Assembly (NCBI GenBank): GCA_963693305.1
Contig: OY855905.1
Coordinates: forward strand, 45,941,395-46,005,394
Origin: Meandrina meandrites
Taxonomy: Eukaryota > Cnidaria > Anthozoa > Scleractinia > Meandrinidae
Direction of reading: 5' to 3'
Length of the DNA stretch: 64,000 bases
Positions within the stretch are counted from its first letter, which is position 1, and each line of letters begins with the position of its first letter. This document shows, piece by piece, positions 51,200 to 59,405 of this stretch. The notes beneath the pieces are model-generated. The model ran no database searches, was not told the DNA's origin, and worked only from the letters and a program-made list of their open reading frames with translations. The position numbers were made by a program, and so were the translations under genes.

Positions 51200-51786
51200 A
51201 TCCTGCATCCTGTTTATGCATAAATCAAGGGTATGAACACAGTTTAATCACTAGAGTCAATGGTATCAAATCAATCATTATATGCATAAACAAATCCGAA
51301 TTTCTAAATTCAATAGATAACACTTATGAAAAAATCGTCACCCAAGTGAAAAAATCTCTAAAAGAACAAAGATATGAAAAAATGGTTTTCATTCCTATAT
51401 CAGCTAAATTAAACATCAATATATCCAAAAACGATAGCAATCTCGTCAACTACTGCTTGTTCGACATCTTCAAAAACATTAAAATATATAAGAGAAAAGC
51501 ATCAACCATTAAACCCATTGATAATATCGTAAATGTCAAATTATTCTTCCACAAAATACCTAAAATAATCACAATAGGATATAAATGTATATTACACAGC
51601 CTTGATAAAGTATATCATGTAGAGTTTATAAGCATTAAAAATGATGAAAAGTGTTACATAACTAAACTCAATTCAAAAAATAAATTCATATCTTGCGATT
51701 TAAATATAAATACAAATTCCCACCTTTGTGACAGTATTTTATTAAGAGATCAAAATGATACATTAGCTTATGGTATAATTTATTAA
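51181..51786 (+). pseudogene. EF1A-like translation GTPase fragment, giant-virus type
   Basis: One open frame to TAA 51784-51786. Seen: YEHSLITRVNGIKSIIICIN K aligns with the G-domain segment leading to the NKxD motif (NKSE here). FIPISA is the G5 region. After CLFDIFKNI the frame jumps to a domain-3-like barrel (IITIGYKCILHSLDKVYHV) ending LLRDQNDTLAYGII, which fits the EF1A-family end with its RDxxxTxAxGxI pattern. P-loop and switch regions are missing at the 5' end and the domain-2 barrel is largely absent. Very high Lys, Asn and Ile content, no introns. Known: translation GTPases of this family occur in Mimiviridae-type viruses. Inference: a decayed viral gene fragment in an animal chromosome. 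Confidence 0.6.
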
Positions 51787-51800
51787 TTCAAACGCAATAA

Positions 51801-51808
51801 AAAATTGA
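51801..51808 (+). promoter_or_regulatory. AAAATTGA early-promoter-like box
   Basis: An exact AAAATTGA 35 bases before the ATG at 51844, in the 57-bp gap between two genes. Known: AAAATTGA is the early promoter element of mimiviruses, usually found within about 100 bases of the start. One occurrence in AT-rich DNA could be chance. Confidence 0.5.
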
Positions 51809-51813
51809 TTTAA

Positions 51814-51839
51814 ATATATAATATATATATATTATATAT
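51814..51839. terminator. Perfect 26-bp AT palindrome between genes
   Basis: ATATATAATATAT followed by its exact inverse. Known: mimivirus transcripts end at intergenic palindromes. Here it lies 28 bases after the GTPase stop. AT-rich DNA makes such palindromes less surprising. Confidence 0.4.
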
Positions 51840-51843
51840 CAAA

Positions 51844-52269
51844 ATGCCAAATAGATTCAATTTAATCAAGGAAAAATATGACAATCTAATTAATAAAAAA
51901 ATATATTTATTAATCGATAAAAAAATCATTGACAAAAAACTCGACATTTTAGAGAAGGGTTTAATAAGAGCTGGCATAAAAAATAACAATAATGAAGATA
52001 GCGATGATGATTATGAAGACGATTTCGAACTGAGAAAAGAACTAAAAGATGTTTGCGTAAAAAACAGTGATGATGATAATGATAATGATGATAATGATGA
52101 TAATGATGATGATAATGATAGTTGTAGTGATGATGATAATGATGATGATAGCTGTAGTGATGATGATAATGATAATGATGTTAATGATGATAATAATAAT
52201 AATGATGATAACAAGGTTGTTGGTAATTGCTCAATTTGCAATAAAGCTGTTAAAATATCAGATTTATAA
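51844..52269 (+). CDS. Asp/Asn-rich protein of viral type, unidentified
   Basis: 141 codons starting MPNRFNLIKEKYDNLINKK, a Lys/Ile/Asp-rich N-terminal part (about 1-75), then a long DDDNDNDD-type acidic tract (about 80-125) with two SCSDDDN motifs, and a C-terminal CSICNKA. No known domain recognised; the terminal CxxC might be half of a zinc site. It lies 57 bp after the GTPase fragment on the same strand, with its own AAAATTGA box. The composition differs sharply from nearby host coding sequence and fits an AT-rich large DNA virus. Confidence 0.6.
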   Translation: MPNRFNLIKEKYDNLINKKIYLLIDKKIIDKKLDILEKGLIRAGIKNNNNEDSDDDYEDDFELRKELKDVCVKNSDDDNDNDDNDDNDDDNDSCSDDDNDDDSCSDDDNDNDVNDDNNNNDDNKVVGNCSICNKAVKISDL

Positions 52270-52329
52270 TAAAATACCTATGAAAGATTTAAAACATATA
52301 AAAATAATATCATATAATAATATCAAACA

Positions 52330-52554
52330 ATGACAAATGATGAAAACACTCAATTAATACTCCTATTAAAATACATGATAACATTGAAAAATATCAATAC
52401 GTTAAAGCTCAGAATGAGTGATCTAGATATTGAACTTAAAAACTTACAAGACGAGTTAAATGAAATGAGATCAATTCTGACAACACACATAATAAACAAA
52501 CAAAGTATCTCACTTGATGAATCATATAATATAAAAATAAAATCAGAAAAATGA
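52330..52554 (+). CDS. Small coiled-coil protein of viral type, unidentified
   Basis: 74 codons, MTNDENTQLILLLKYMITL..., followed by heptad-like LKLRMSDLDIELKNLQDEL, indicating a coiled coil. It starts 60 bp after the previous stop, same strand, no introns. Its TGA stop overlaps the next ATG as ATGA (52551-52554), a compact arrangement unusual for animal genes. No family recognised. Confidence 0.5.
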   Translation: MTNDENTQLILLLKYMITLKNINTLKLRMSDLDIELKNLQDELNEMRSILTTHIINKQSISLDESYNIKIKSEK

Positions 52555-52639
52555 TTTCTAGATTTGAAGACTATAAGAGCAAGCTTTGTATCCATGCATT
52601 GTTAAAACACTCTGAAAATAAAAGCACTAATTTTTTTTA
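52551..52639 (+). CDS. Very short frame overlapping the previous gene
   Basis: MISRFEDYKSKLCIHALLKH... ends in a stop after about 29 residues in a T-run at 52631-52639. It could be the truncated start of a further viral gene cut by the 37-bp repeat array. Low support. Confidence 0.3.
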
Positions 52640-52705
52640 AAAAAGAGTATAGATTTGTTTTTTCAGTATAAGACCATTTTTTGATTCAGCGCGAAACACC
52701 AGCAA

Positions 52706-52932
52706 TTTTTGAAAAAAACAGTATAGAATATTTTTGTATCCATTTTTGAAAAAAACAGTATAGAATATTTTTGTATCCATTTTTGAAAAAAACAGTATAG
52801 AATATTTTTGTATCCATTTTTGAAAAAAACAGTATAGAATATTTTTGTATCCATTTTTGAAAAAAACAGTATAGAATATTTTTGTATCCATTTTTGAAAA
52901 AAACAGTATAGAATATTTTTGTATCCATTTTT
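52706..52932. repeat. 37-bp tandem repeat, 6 copies
   Basis: Unit gaaaaaaacagtatagaata plus tttttgtatccattttt, at 52711, 52748, 52785, 52822, 52859 and 52896, essentially identical. There are no spacers, so it is not a CRISPR. The tttgtatcca part also occurs once upstream (52586). It produces false minus-strand frames. Confidence 0.93.
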
Positions 52933-53000
52933 TATCCATTTTTTTTATCCAGTATTGAAAGTAATAATATTCTACATTCTGAAGTAAAAATAAATTTTTG

Positions 53001-53355
53001 CCTCAGGGTGTAGTATATTACTACTCGAGTTGCGTTGTTTATCCCCTTAGGAATGTTATAGGATGTGTGTTCTTAATTTTTGTTTTTGAGAGATTTTAAC
53101 CTCTCAATTGACATTGGCTATCATCAAGCGATTTTCACAGATTATCGGCGGTTTTCAGATTTATTATTTAACGGTTTTACGCGGCTTATTATACGATCTG
53201 ACACTTCCGCACTTGAGCGCTTTTAAGTCTTATATTTCTGGGGTTATTTGGTCTTATTTTCTTGTCTTGGTTAGGGTACACGATGACGTACATCATGAGT
53301 TTTTACATCCTGCATTCCCCCATAAAAAGCATCTCATTGTTTATTTGCTCCCTTG
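53001..53355. other. Right flank of the virus-like island, host-like
   Basis: Composition returns to ordinary. No gene recognised; a weak + frame with hydrophobic residues near 53108-53400 runs into the following hairpin and is not supported. Confidence 0.4.
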
Positions 53356-53458
53356 TAGTGTCATTTGCGGCCCTTGCGCTTCGCGCTCGGGCCGCAAATG
53401 ACACTACGCGGGCGCAAATAAACAATATTCCCTCAAAAAGTCATTTTATTGTCCTATT
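53356..53458. repeat. 103-bp hairpin repeat, copy 1
   Basis: TAGTGTCATTTGCGGCCC (53356-53373) pairs perfectly with 53389-53406 around a 15-nt loop gcgcttcgcg-type. It then continues to tattgtcctatt. Identical to 54877-54979 and related to the ccgcaaatgatc arrays at 4040 and 6357. Confidence 0.88.
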
Positions 53459-53527
53459 ATTTATATTCCGTAAATACGTGTCATTTAATACAACATCCAA
53501 CGCGTTTCTTTTTTCATTTCCTTTTGG

Positions 53528-53603
53528 ATGAAGAGGATGAAAAAGATGACAAAGATGACTTCGATCGCTTTACTTCTTTTGGTGGCAACAATAGCTACAT
53601 CTT
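53528..53603 (+). CDS. Signal-peptide exon, copy a (LU-receptor-type first exon)
   Basis: ATG at 53528 opens MKRMKKMTKMTSIALL, followed by LLVATIATS: a basic n-region and a hydrophobic core typical of a signal peptide. It ends T|GTGAGT, a strong donor in phase 1 (25 codons plus 1 nt). The phase matches the acceptors of the LU exons of the receptor at 2365-25923. The exon and its following 1.2 kb are repeated at 59330. No LU or kinase exon follows before the next duplicated block, so this copy is probably a relic. Confidence 0.6.
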
Positions 53604-54720
53604 GTGAGTGGTCGTTTTAAATACAATACAGTTCAGTAATTAAAGGGTGATAGAAAATGGTATGATAAATAACCAGTAGTTCGTTTGATGCTGCTAAATT
53701 TTACTGCTCGGCGTGAAGTTATGGAGTTATCAACTCTTTAACTCTAAAAGTAAGGTTAATTGGTCTTTGTGATAATCGCTCAGCTTTTTCCTCTATAGAT
53801 AAACGAATATCATACATCACGTAGTTTATTAAGCAGGTGAATTAACCACTGAACCAACACAGAAAATAACTGAATGGTGGAATTATTATTATTTTCTTTC
53901 TCTCATTGTGCAATGGAAATATATAATGACATTTGAAAGCTTCAGGTTCCTTACTAGTTAAGCCTTGTAAGTTGTCAAAGTTATCACTCGACTGTGATAA
54001 GAATCAGTTCAAATAGTGGATGAGAAAACGCTCATTTTTTCGTCAGCAAATTATCTTTTTTGTTTGTAAACATTCAGTTCTAACATGAGGTAGAATATAA
54101 CTGATTATGGCCGCGGCCATGTAACATCCTATTTCTTTGCATCAGGAAGAAGTTCGTACAAGCAGTGATCGAAATATTATTGTAACGATAATTGTATGAA
54201 CTTATGGAAACAGGAAATTTTCGCCGGAATACTGCAAAGAAGAAGAACTTTTTTTGCAAAAAAAGTCAGTTTATGTTTATGAAACACAAGGTGAAGTTAA
54301 CACATTTTTCATAAGCTTGTGGCTGGATTGAGTTGAAATAATAAATCAGATAACACTAAAATTCGAATAGCATCTGAAAACGGACAAATCTAAACTTGCA
54401 TTGAGACGTAGGTGAAGTATAAACTTTAACTTCCAAGGATAAGCGACTTATATTTTGCTTCAACGGTTCTGCTTTAAAAAAGGATTTAAAATTTTCTACT
54501 GAGAGAGATTTTGATATGGACGATTCGAGGCAACAGGAAAAACCTATTTCGGTTTATACTGTTTAATTTTGCGTTGAATATTTTACATCTTAACAGTCAA
54601 AACATTAAAGATCATTAAACTGAAACATAATATGTTTATTATTTAAAAGCCGTCGTTTTGGTTTATTATTTGTATACATACTGTGAAGTAGTTATTTACT
54701 GTATGGTTTTACCTCGCACT
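53604..54720. repeat. Duplicated intron, copy a
   Basis: Nearly collinear with 59406-60535: cgtgaagttatggagttatc, cactgaaccaacacagaaaa, gaaacaggaaattttcgccg, acatcttaacagtcaaaaca. Estimated by eye at above 90% identity, with small indels. Confidence 0.85.
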
Positions 54721-54786
54721 TTGGAAATAAAAAAAACTAAAAACAGTCCGCTTTCGGAATCTCATTCAACATCATTCCGGTCGACG

Positions 54787-55606
54787 CCAACCAAGGCCTT
54801 GTTCGCAGCGTCTTCTTCGCTTTTAAGATAGCTTTTGGGCGCGGAGAAGACCCTGGCACACATGGAGAAGACCCTGTAGTGTCATTTGCGGCCCTTGCGC
54901 TTCGCGCTCGGGCCGCAAATGACACTACGCGGGCGCAAATAAACAATATTCCCTCAAAAAGTCATTTTATTGTCCTATTTACAGTAAACCCGGCCTGTTT
55001 AGAAGGTCGATGACAAAGACTAAAAGAAAGCAATTAGATACTTTGTATCTCGCCCGGTACGTAAATATTCATAATTATAATCGCTCAAATCTTGTATAAG
55101 TTTTATCACAGATCGCCTAATTTACGAGTGAAAAAGTCATCCTTTGTGCGAGAAAAAGTTCAAATGATACATTTTCCGTCACTATTTCGAACTTCCGGCA
55201 ATAAGATATACACTAAATAAACTACAACTCCCGGCTGACAGAATCTATTTAAAACTCAAAAGTATTCATCGATCGATCTATCACCTTCATTCTACCTGTT
55301 GATCGTGAGCCTTGAGGAATTTCAAGTTAATTTACGGTCCAACATTAACTTCAGCTCTTCCCTTAATTGCCGTGAATAATTGACACAACACGAGGAACAA
55401 TTCGTTTCAATTACAGACGAAAATCAAAATAAAACTCCACAAGTCGGCCATTTTGCAAGGGAGACTATTTTGGCCAACCACGACTATTGTGAGAATGTAT
55501 ATATCTTCGGGCCAATCAGCGTGGGTGTTATATCAGTATAAACCAGGGTCTTCTCCGCAACCAGTCGCCATCTTGAAAGCGGAGTAGACCCTGTGAACGA
55601 GGTTGG
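54787..55606. mobile_element. Foldback element with ccaacc...gcggagaagaccctgg ends
   Basis: The left segment (54787-54865: gttcgcagcgtcttcttcgc, gcgcggagaagaccctgg) pairs imperfectly with the right segment (55547-55606: ccagggtcttctccgcaacc, ccatcttgaaagcggagtag, gaacgaggttgg). A single left-type end also occurs at 60679-60745. The hairpin repeat copy 2 is nested inside. Probably non-autonomous. Confidence 0.55.
54877..54979. repeat. 103-bp hairpin repeat, copy 2
   Basis: Same sequence as 53356-53458; the arms are 54877-54894 and 54910-54927. Confidence 0.88.
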
Positions 55607-55839
55607 ACGCTAACCGCACACAAATTTGTCCTGTCGGCGAGACATTATCCACCTGCGAGAATAATGTTCTGAACAATTTATCAAATTAAACTTTTCATTT
55701 ATCTTCGGAATCTAACGAAAACAGCCGCCCTCTACTTAGAGAGAAATGGTGTTAATGCTTCTTGCCGCTCGGTAGTGGCCGATACGCAGAATGGCTTGAA
55801 TTGCGTAATTTCCGACTCATTTGTTTTGTATTTGGCAGG

Positions 55840-56083
55840 TCATTCAGCCAGTTGCCATGGCTACACATTATTACGAGGAGAAGTTTTTATTTGAACAGTG
55901 TCTCGCTTCGCTCATCCTAACAAAATAAGCCATATAGTTTATTTCACATTACCAGTACGAACTCAATCTTCTGTTTTGGATTCTGTTGTTAATTAGTCTT
56001 TTGAAATAATTGCCAGGGTAATTTTTCGATCTTTACTTTTGTTTTTGATGAGCACAGAAATAAGCAAACAAAATTTAACTCGG
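55840..56083 (+). promoter_or_regulatory. Promoter-like duplicated block, partial copy
   Basis: ccagttgccatggctacac, tctcgcttcgctcatcctaa, ttctgtttt..., ttttgaaataattgccagg correspond in order to 58916-59090. A third, partial copy of the putative 5' regulatory region. Confidence 0.45.
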
Positions 56084-56675
56084 ATTGATTGCTATTGTAT
56101 CATAAGTCAAGTAATTGCTTTTGTTTAAGTATCCCTGTTGACATTCTGCTTATATTACCAACAGTGGACCACGTTTTATTGCTGTAAGTTTTACACAACA
56201 GTGAAGGGAAAGTATCGAGAAGGATTGAAAGCGCAAAATGTTTTGTTTTGCTTTGATGCTCTTGACAGAACTCGAAATATTAAAGTGGGCAGGATTGTTT
56301 TTTTGAGGGGTGGAGGATGGTGGGGGACAATACGGGAATTAATACTTACAGTGATGTTATATTTTTGTCATCACTTTGTTGTTGTTTATTTTATTCCGTT
56401 TTTATTCTGCTTTTTTATCATTTAGTGCGGAATAACTGTACATCTACATCTGCATAGGGGGGTCCATTAGTAAATACATAATTAGTAAACTAGCCCGAAA
56501 GACAAGTGTATCTCCACATAAAAGAGAGTATCTGTTTCAGTGTATTAAACAAACATTGTTGTGTCAGGTTACTAGCGCCACCTTGAAGTGAAAAAAAAAA
56601 AAACAGGTTAAAAGAAGTTGTGTAAAATTTGGTAACTGATTAATAAAGACTAATTAAAAGCTGTACGTGTAGTCG
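56084..56675. repeat. Duplicate of the receptor 3' flank
   Basis: Collinear with 27966-28500 (see that entry), ending ggtaactgattaataaag. It supports duplication of a whole receptor locus, because it lies between signal-peptide exon a and exon b. Confidence 0.75.
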
Positions 56676-57096
56676 GCTTTCCCGCTACTGTGACACGATT
56701 TAAATTGGACTAAACTCAAGCGTGTTTGGCAATATTCACGGTTAATTGCAAGATGTTTTACTGGATCAAAATTAGTTTAAAACAGAACACAGCGAGTGGT
56801 TTGTGTTTCGAGTTACTGACAACTTTCATTTTACCAGCACTGTACATTGACTTGTTGATTCAATCATTATCAACTTTTATTCAAATGCAAGTCCACACAT
56901 GTACGTATTCTGGACTTACTGTTTTACTTGAGGATGCTCCAAGGTTGCTTAAGAAAGCAGAATCTCTTGTTGTATGCACAATCCCCTCCCCTGTGAGATC
57001 TCTTGTCACATCCCTTTTGAAAGACAGTTATAAATCGGCACTTATGTGAAGCGTTTCCTTTCTTAGCGTGCGTTTGCATAATTCAATGTTGTCTTA

Positions 57097-57966
57097 GGGC
57101 CAATTCGCACTAGCGGACAAGTTTTAAATGTCATAACATTTCTGACAAAGGGCCGATTCGCACTAGCGGACAAGTTTTAAATGTCATAACATTTTTGACA
57201 AAACAAAATTGTTGCGACGAGTCAGAGACATTTTGAAGAAAACAAAAGGTGTAATTATTATTACAATAGCTCTGCACGTGCTTCTGGCATCCTAGTACAT
57301 TTCTCGGTACGGTCGTCTTGTGCAAACATCAAATAATCAGGAAGGTCCACGTGGTCAAAAATTTTAAAACGATTTGCATTTGAAGTGCGCGTGTAGTGAT
57401 GTTTTTGTGCTCGTGCGGGGAAAATGTCGCAAGTAAATTATTTCTTTTCCCCTCCATTTATCGGCACAAACTGGTTCCCTCCGCATTCATTTGTTCCAAC
57501 CCCGGTATTACCATCCTTCGACGACCTCACCTCAGCACACAAACATGTTTTGCCGCCTATCGCGGAAACATTTCGCGTGTTGTTTTTTAGTACAATCCAG
57601 ACCAAACACAAAAGCCAATCAACAACGTATTGTTATCTGGCATTACGAGGGGCGTTGGAATGCGACTTGTCATGACTTGTCCTGCCTTGAGGCAGGACAT
57701 CGGCCCCTTTGAAGATTTGTCTGTTTTGACAAAATTTGCCCTTGTTCAACAAGTCGTTCGCACTTGTTTTTGCGATTGTTTGACAAAATGTATCGCGCGT
57801 GCAACGCGGACCAATCATAAGACAACTGCTTCTTTGTTTTCCTGAATTGTTTGACAAGTTCTAGGTCTCAAAAAACGTATTCGCACTTGTTTTCTGTAAC
57901 AAGTGACACACAAGTGATGAAATCTACCAATTGTTACAAAATTTGTCCGCTAGTGCGAATTGGCCC
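57097..57966. mobile_element. PIF/Harbinger-like MITE, 870 bp, TTA target duplication
   Basis: Left end GGGCCAATTCGCACTAGCGG and right end CCGCTAGTGCGAATTGGCCC are perfect inverses (about 23 bp), flanked by TTA on both sides (57094-57096, 57967-57969). Three-base TWA-type targets are typical of PIF/Harbinger. The left end is duplicated in tandem: a second copy with gggccgattcgc begins near 57149. No transposase recognised inside. Confidence 0.75.
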
Positions 57967-58202
57967 TTAATGTATTTTTCTAGTTAGCAGCATATTCTGT
58001 TAAATCCTCTTTTCGTTAAATACATGTTAAGAGTATAGATTAACCTTATTTTATCGTTCCCCTCCCACTCTCATAAGCTGTCCACTCTAAGACTGGACGT
58101 ATTGCGGACTGCATGTAAGGTGTCTCGAAACGCAATTAAAAAAAAATGAAACGAATTTCCATTAATATGAACGAGGACTGAATTTGATAATCGTAAACTG
58201 CA

Positions 58203-58505
58203 ATAAACGACTTAATAAATCCAGTCCAGTCCAGTCCAGCAAGGGTCATTGTGTCGTGTTCTTTACTCTCACAGTACCTCTCTCCACCCAGGAGTATAAA
58301 TGGGTACTGGTGAATTGTTGGGGCAACCTGACAGAATGCTGGGGAGTAACCTGCGATGGGCTAGCAATACTCCCATTTGCTTTATGCTGCAAAAACCGGA
58401 GTCAAGCGCCAGGAGCTATGAGCTACTTTGGCTTTACTTTACAATAGTCCAGTCCAGTCCAGTCTAGTTTAGTCCAGTCCAGTCCAGTCTAGTCCAGTCT
58501 AGTCC
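58203..58505. repeat. (CCAGT)n microsatellite around a headless SINE copy
   Basis: tccagtccagtccag at 58203-58228 and ccagtccagtctagtccag at 58446-58505. Between them, 58232-58445 has the body of the SINE seen at 48046 (tctccacccaggagtataaa, gcgatggg) without its tRNA head. Confidence 0.65.
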
Positions 58506-58554
58506 ACGTTGATGATTTTCCAAATGAATAAATAAACTATTCTAAAACAAGGAG

Positions 58555-59170
58555 GAAGTTTTAGCGCCGAGGACTGAATTTGCAGCGGCTTCTTTTTTGA
58601 TGCGCACTTTTACTTATTTTTTCACGTCAGATGTAGTCTGTTGCCGGCGTTTGGTTAGTTGAGAAACAGTGCGAATCGTCCAAAACTGATCGGCTTTTTC
58701 TTTGCTGACTCGCCGTGCTTTGCGACAATCCCCAATTAACCGAACGCTTGGAACAGGCAACGTCCGATGAGGTGTGAAAAACGCGTGAATGACTCTTGCA
58801 TATCTAAAAAAAATAAATAAAAATTCCCTCTCTGCAGCTGTACAGGAAGTAACCAGTGGGTCAAACATACCGAGCAAAGAGTGTTCGTGATGCTCGTCAT
58901 TTCCTTTGTACAAGATTTAGTCAGTTACCATGGCTACACTCACTGCGGGAAGAACTGCTATTAGAACAATGGCGCATCTCGCTCATTCTTAATATACTAT
59001 TTGTTTTATAGTGTTAGTACGACTTTTAACCTTCTGTTTGAGCTTTTACCGTAACAGTGACCAGTGTTTTAAAATAATTGCTGGATCTGGCTAAAACAGT
59101 TAAAAATTAAGTGAACGGAGATATTTCTTTGAAATTTACGGCTGCCGTGCGCACGCAAAAATAATTAAGA
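58555..59170 (+). promoter_or_regulatory. Promoter-like duplicated block, most complete copy
   Basis: Homologous to 49320-49760 and in part to 55840-56083. Lies 160 bp upstream of signal-peptide exon b, so probably 5' regulatory or untranslated sequence. A tataaaaagg box is at about 59211, about 120 bp before the ATG at 59330. Confidence 0.5.
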
Positions 59171-59329
59171 AAATCAATAACAGCTGCTTGTTGGCCGTCT
59201 TGATGATGGCTATAAAAAGGAATATACTCACATTTACCCAACAGAAAGACGTCTGGCATTATTTGTATTCCTTAATTACGTGTCATTTAATTCAACTTCC
59301 AAAGCGTTTCTTTTATCGTTTCCTCTTGG

Positions 59330-59405
59330 ATGAAAAGGATGAAAAACATAACAGAGATGACTTCGATCGCTTTACTTCTTTTGGTGGCAACAATAGCTAC
59401 AGCTT
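59330..59405 (+). CDS. Signal-peptide exon, copy b
   Basis: ATG at 59330 opens MKRMKNITEM, then TSIALLLLVATIATA, and ends T|GTGAGT in phase 1. Same length (76 nt) as copy a. It is preceded by the complete promoter-like block with a TATA-like box and is therefore the better candidate for a live first exon. The rest of the gene would be beyond 60.5 kb; no LU or kinase exon was found before the window ends. The alternative is that it heads some other secreted or membrane protein. Confidence 0.6.

Noticed and set aside
51181..52640. Bacterial contamination or an organellar segment as the explanation for the AT-rich island
   Set aside because: No ribosome-binding sites or bacterial gene order; the GTPase resembles eukaryotic/viral EF1A rather than EF-Tu, and host repeat families lie on both sides. 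An assembly chimera remains possible and is named as a refuting result.
52706..52932. CRISPR array
   Set aside because: The six units are directly adjacent with no unique spacers, and the genome is animal.
52637..52939. Minus-strand proteins with FYTVFFKNGYKN repeats
   Set aside because: Three minus-strand frames are all generated by the 37-bp repeat (37 is not a multiple of three); no independent coding support.
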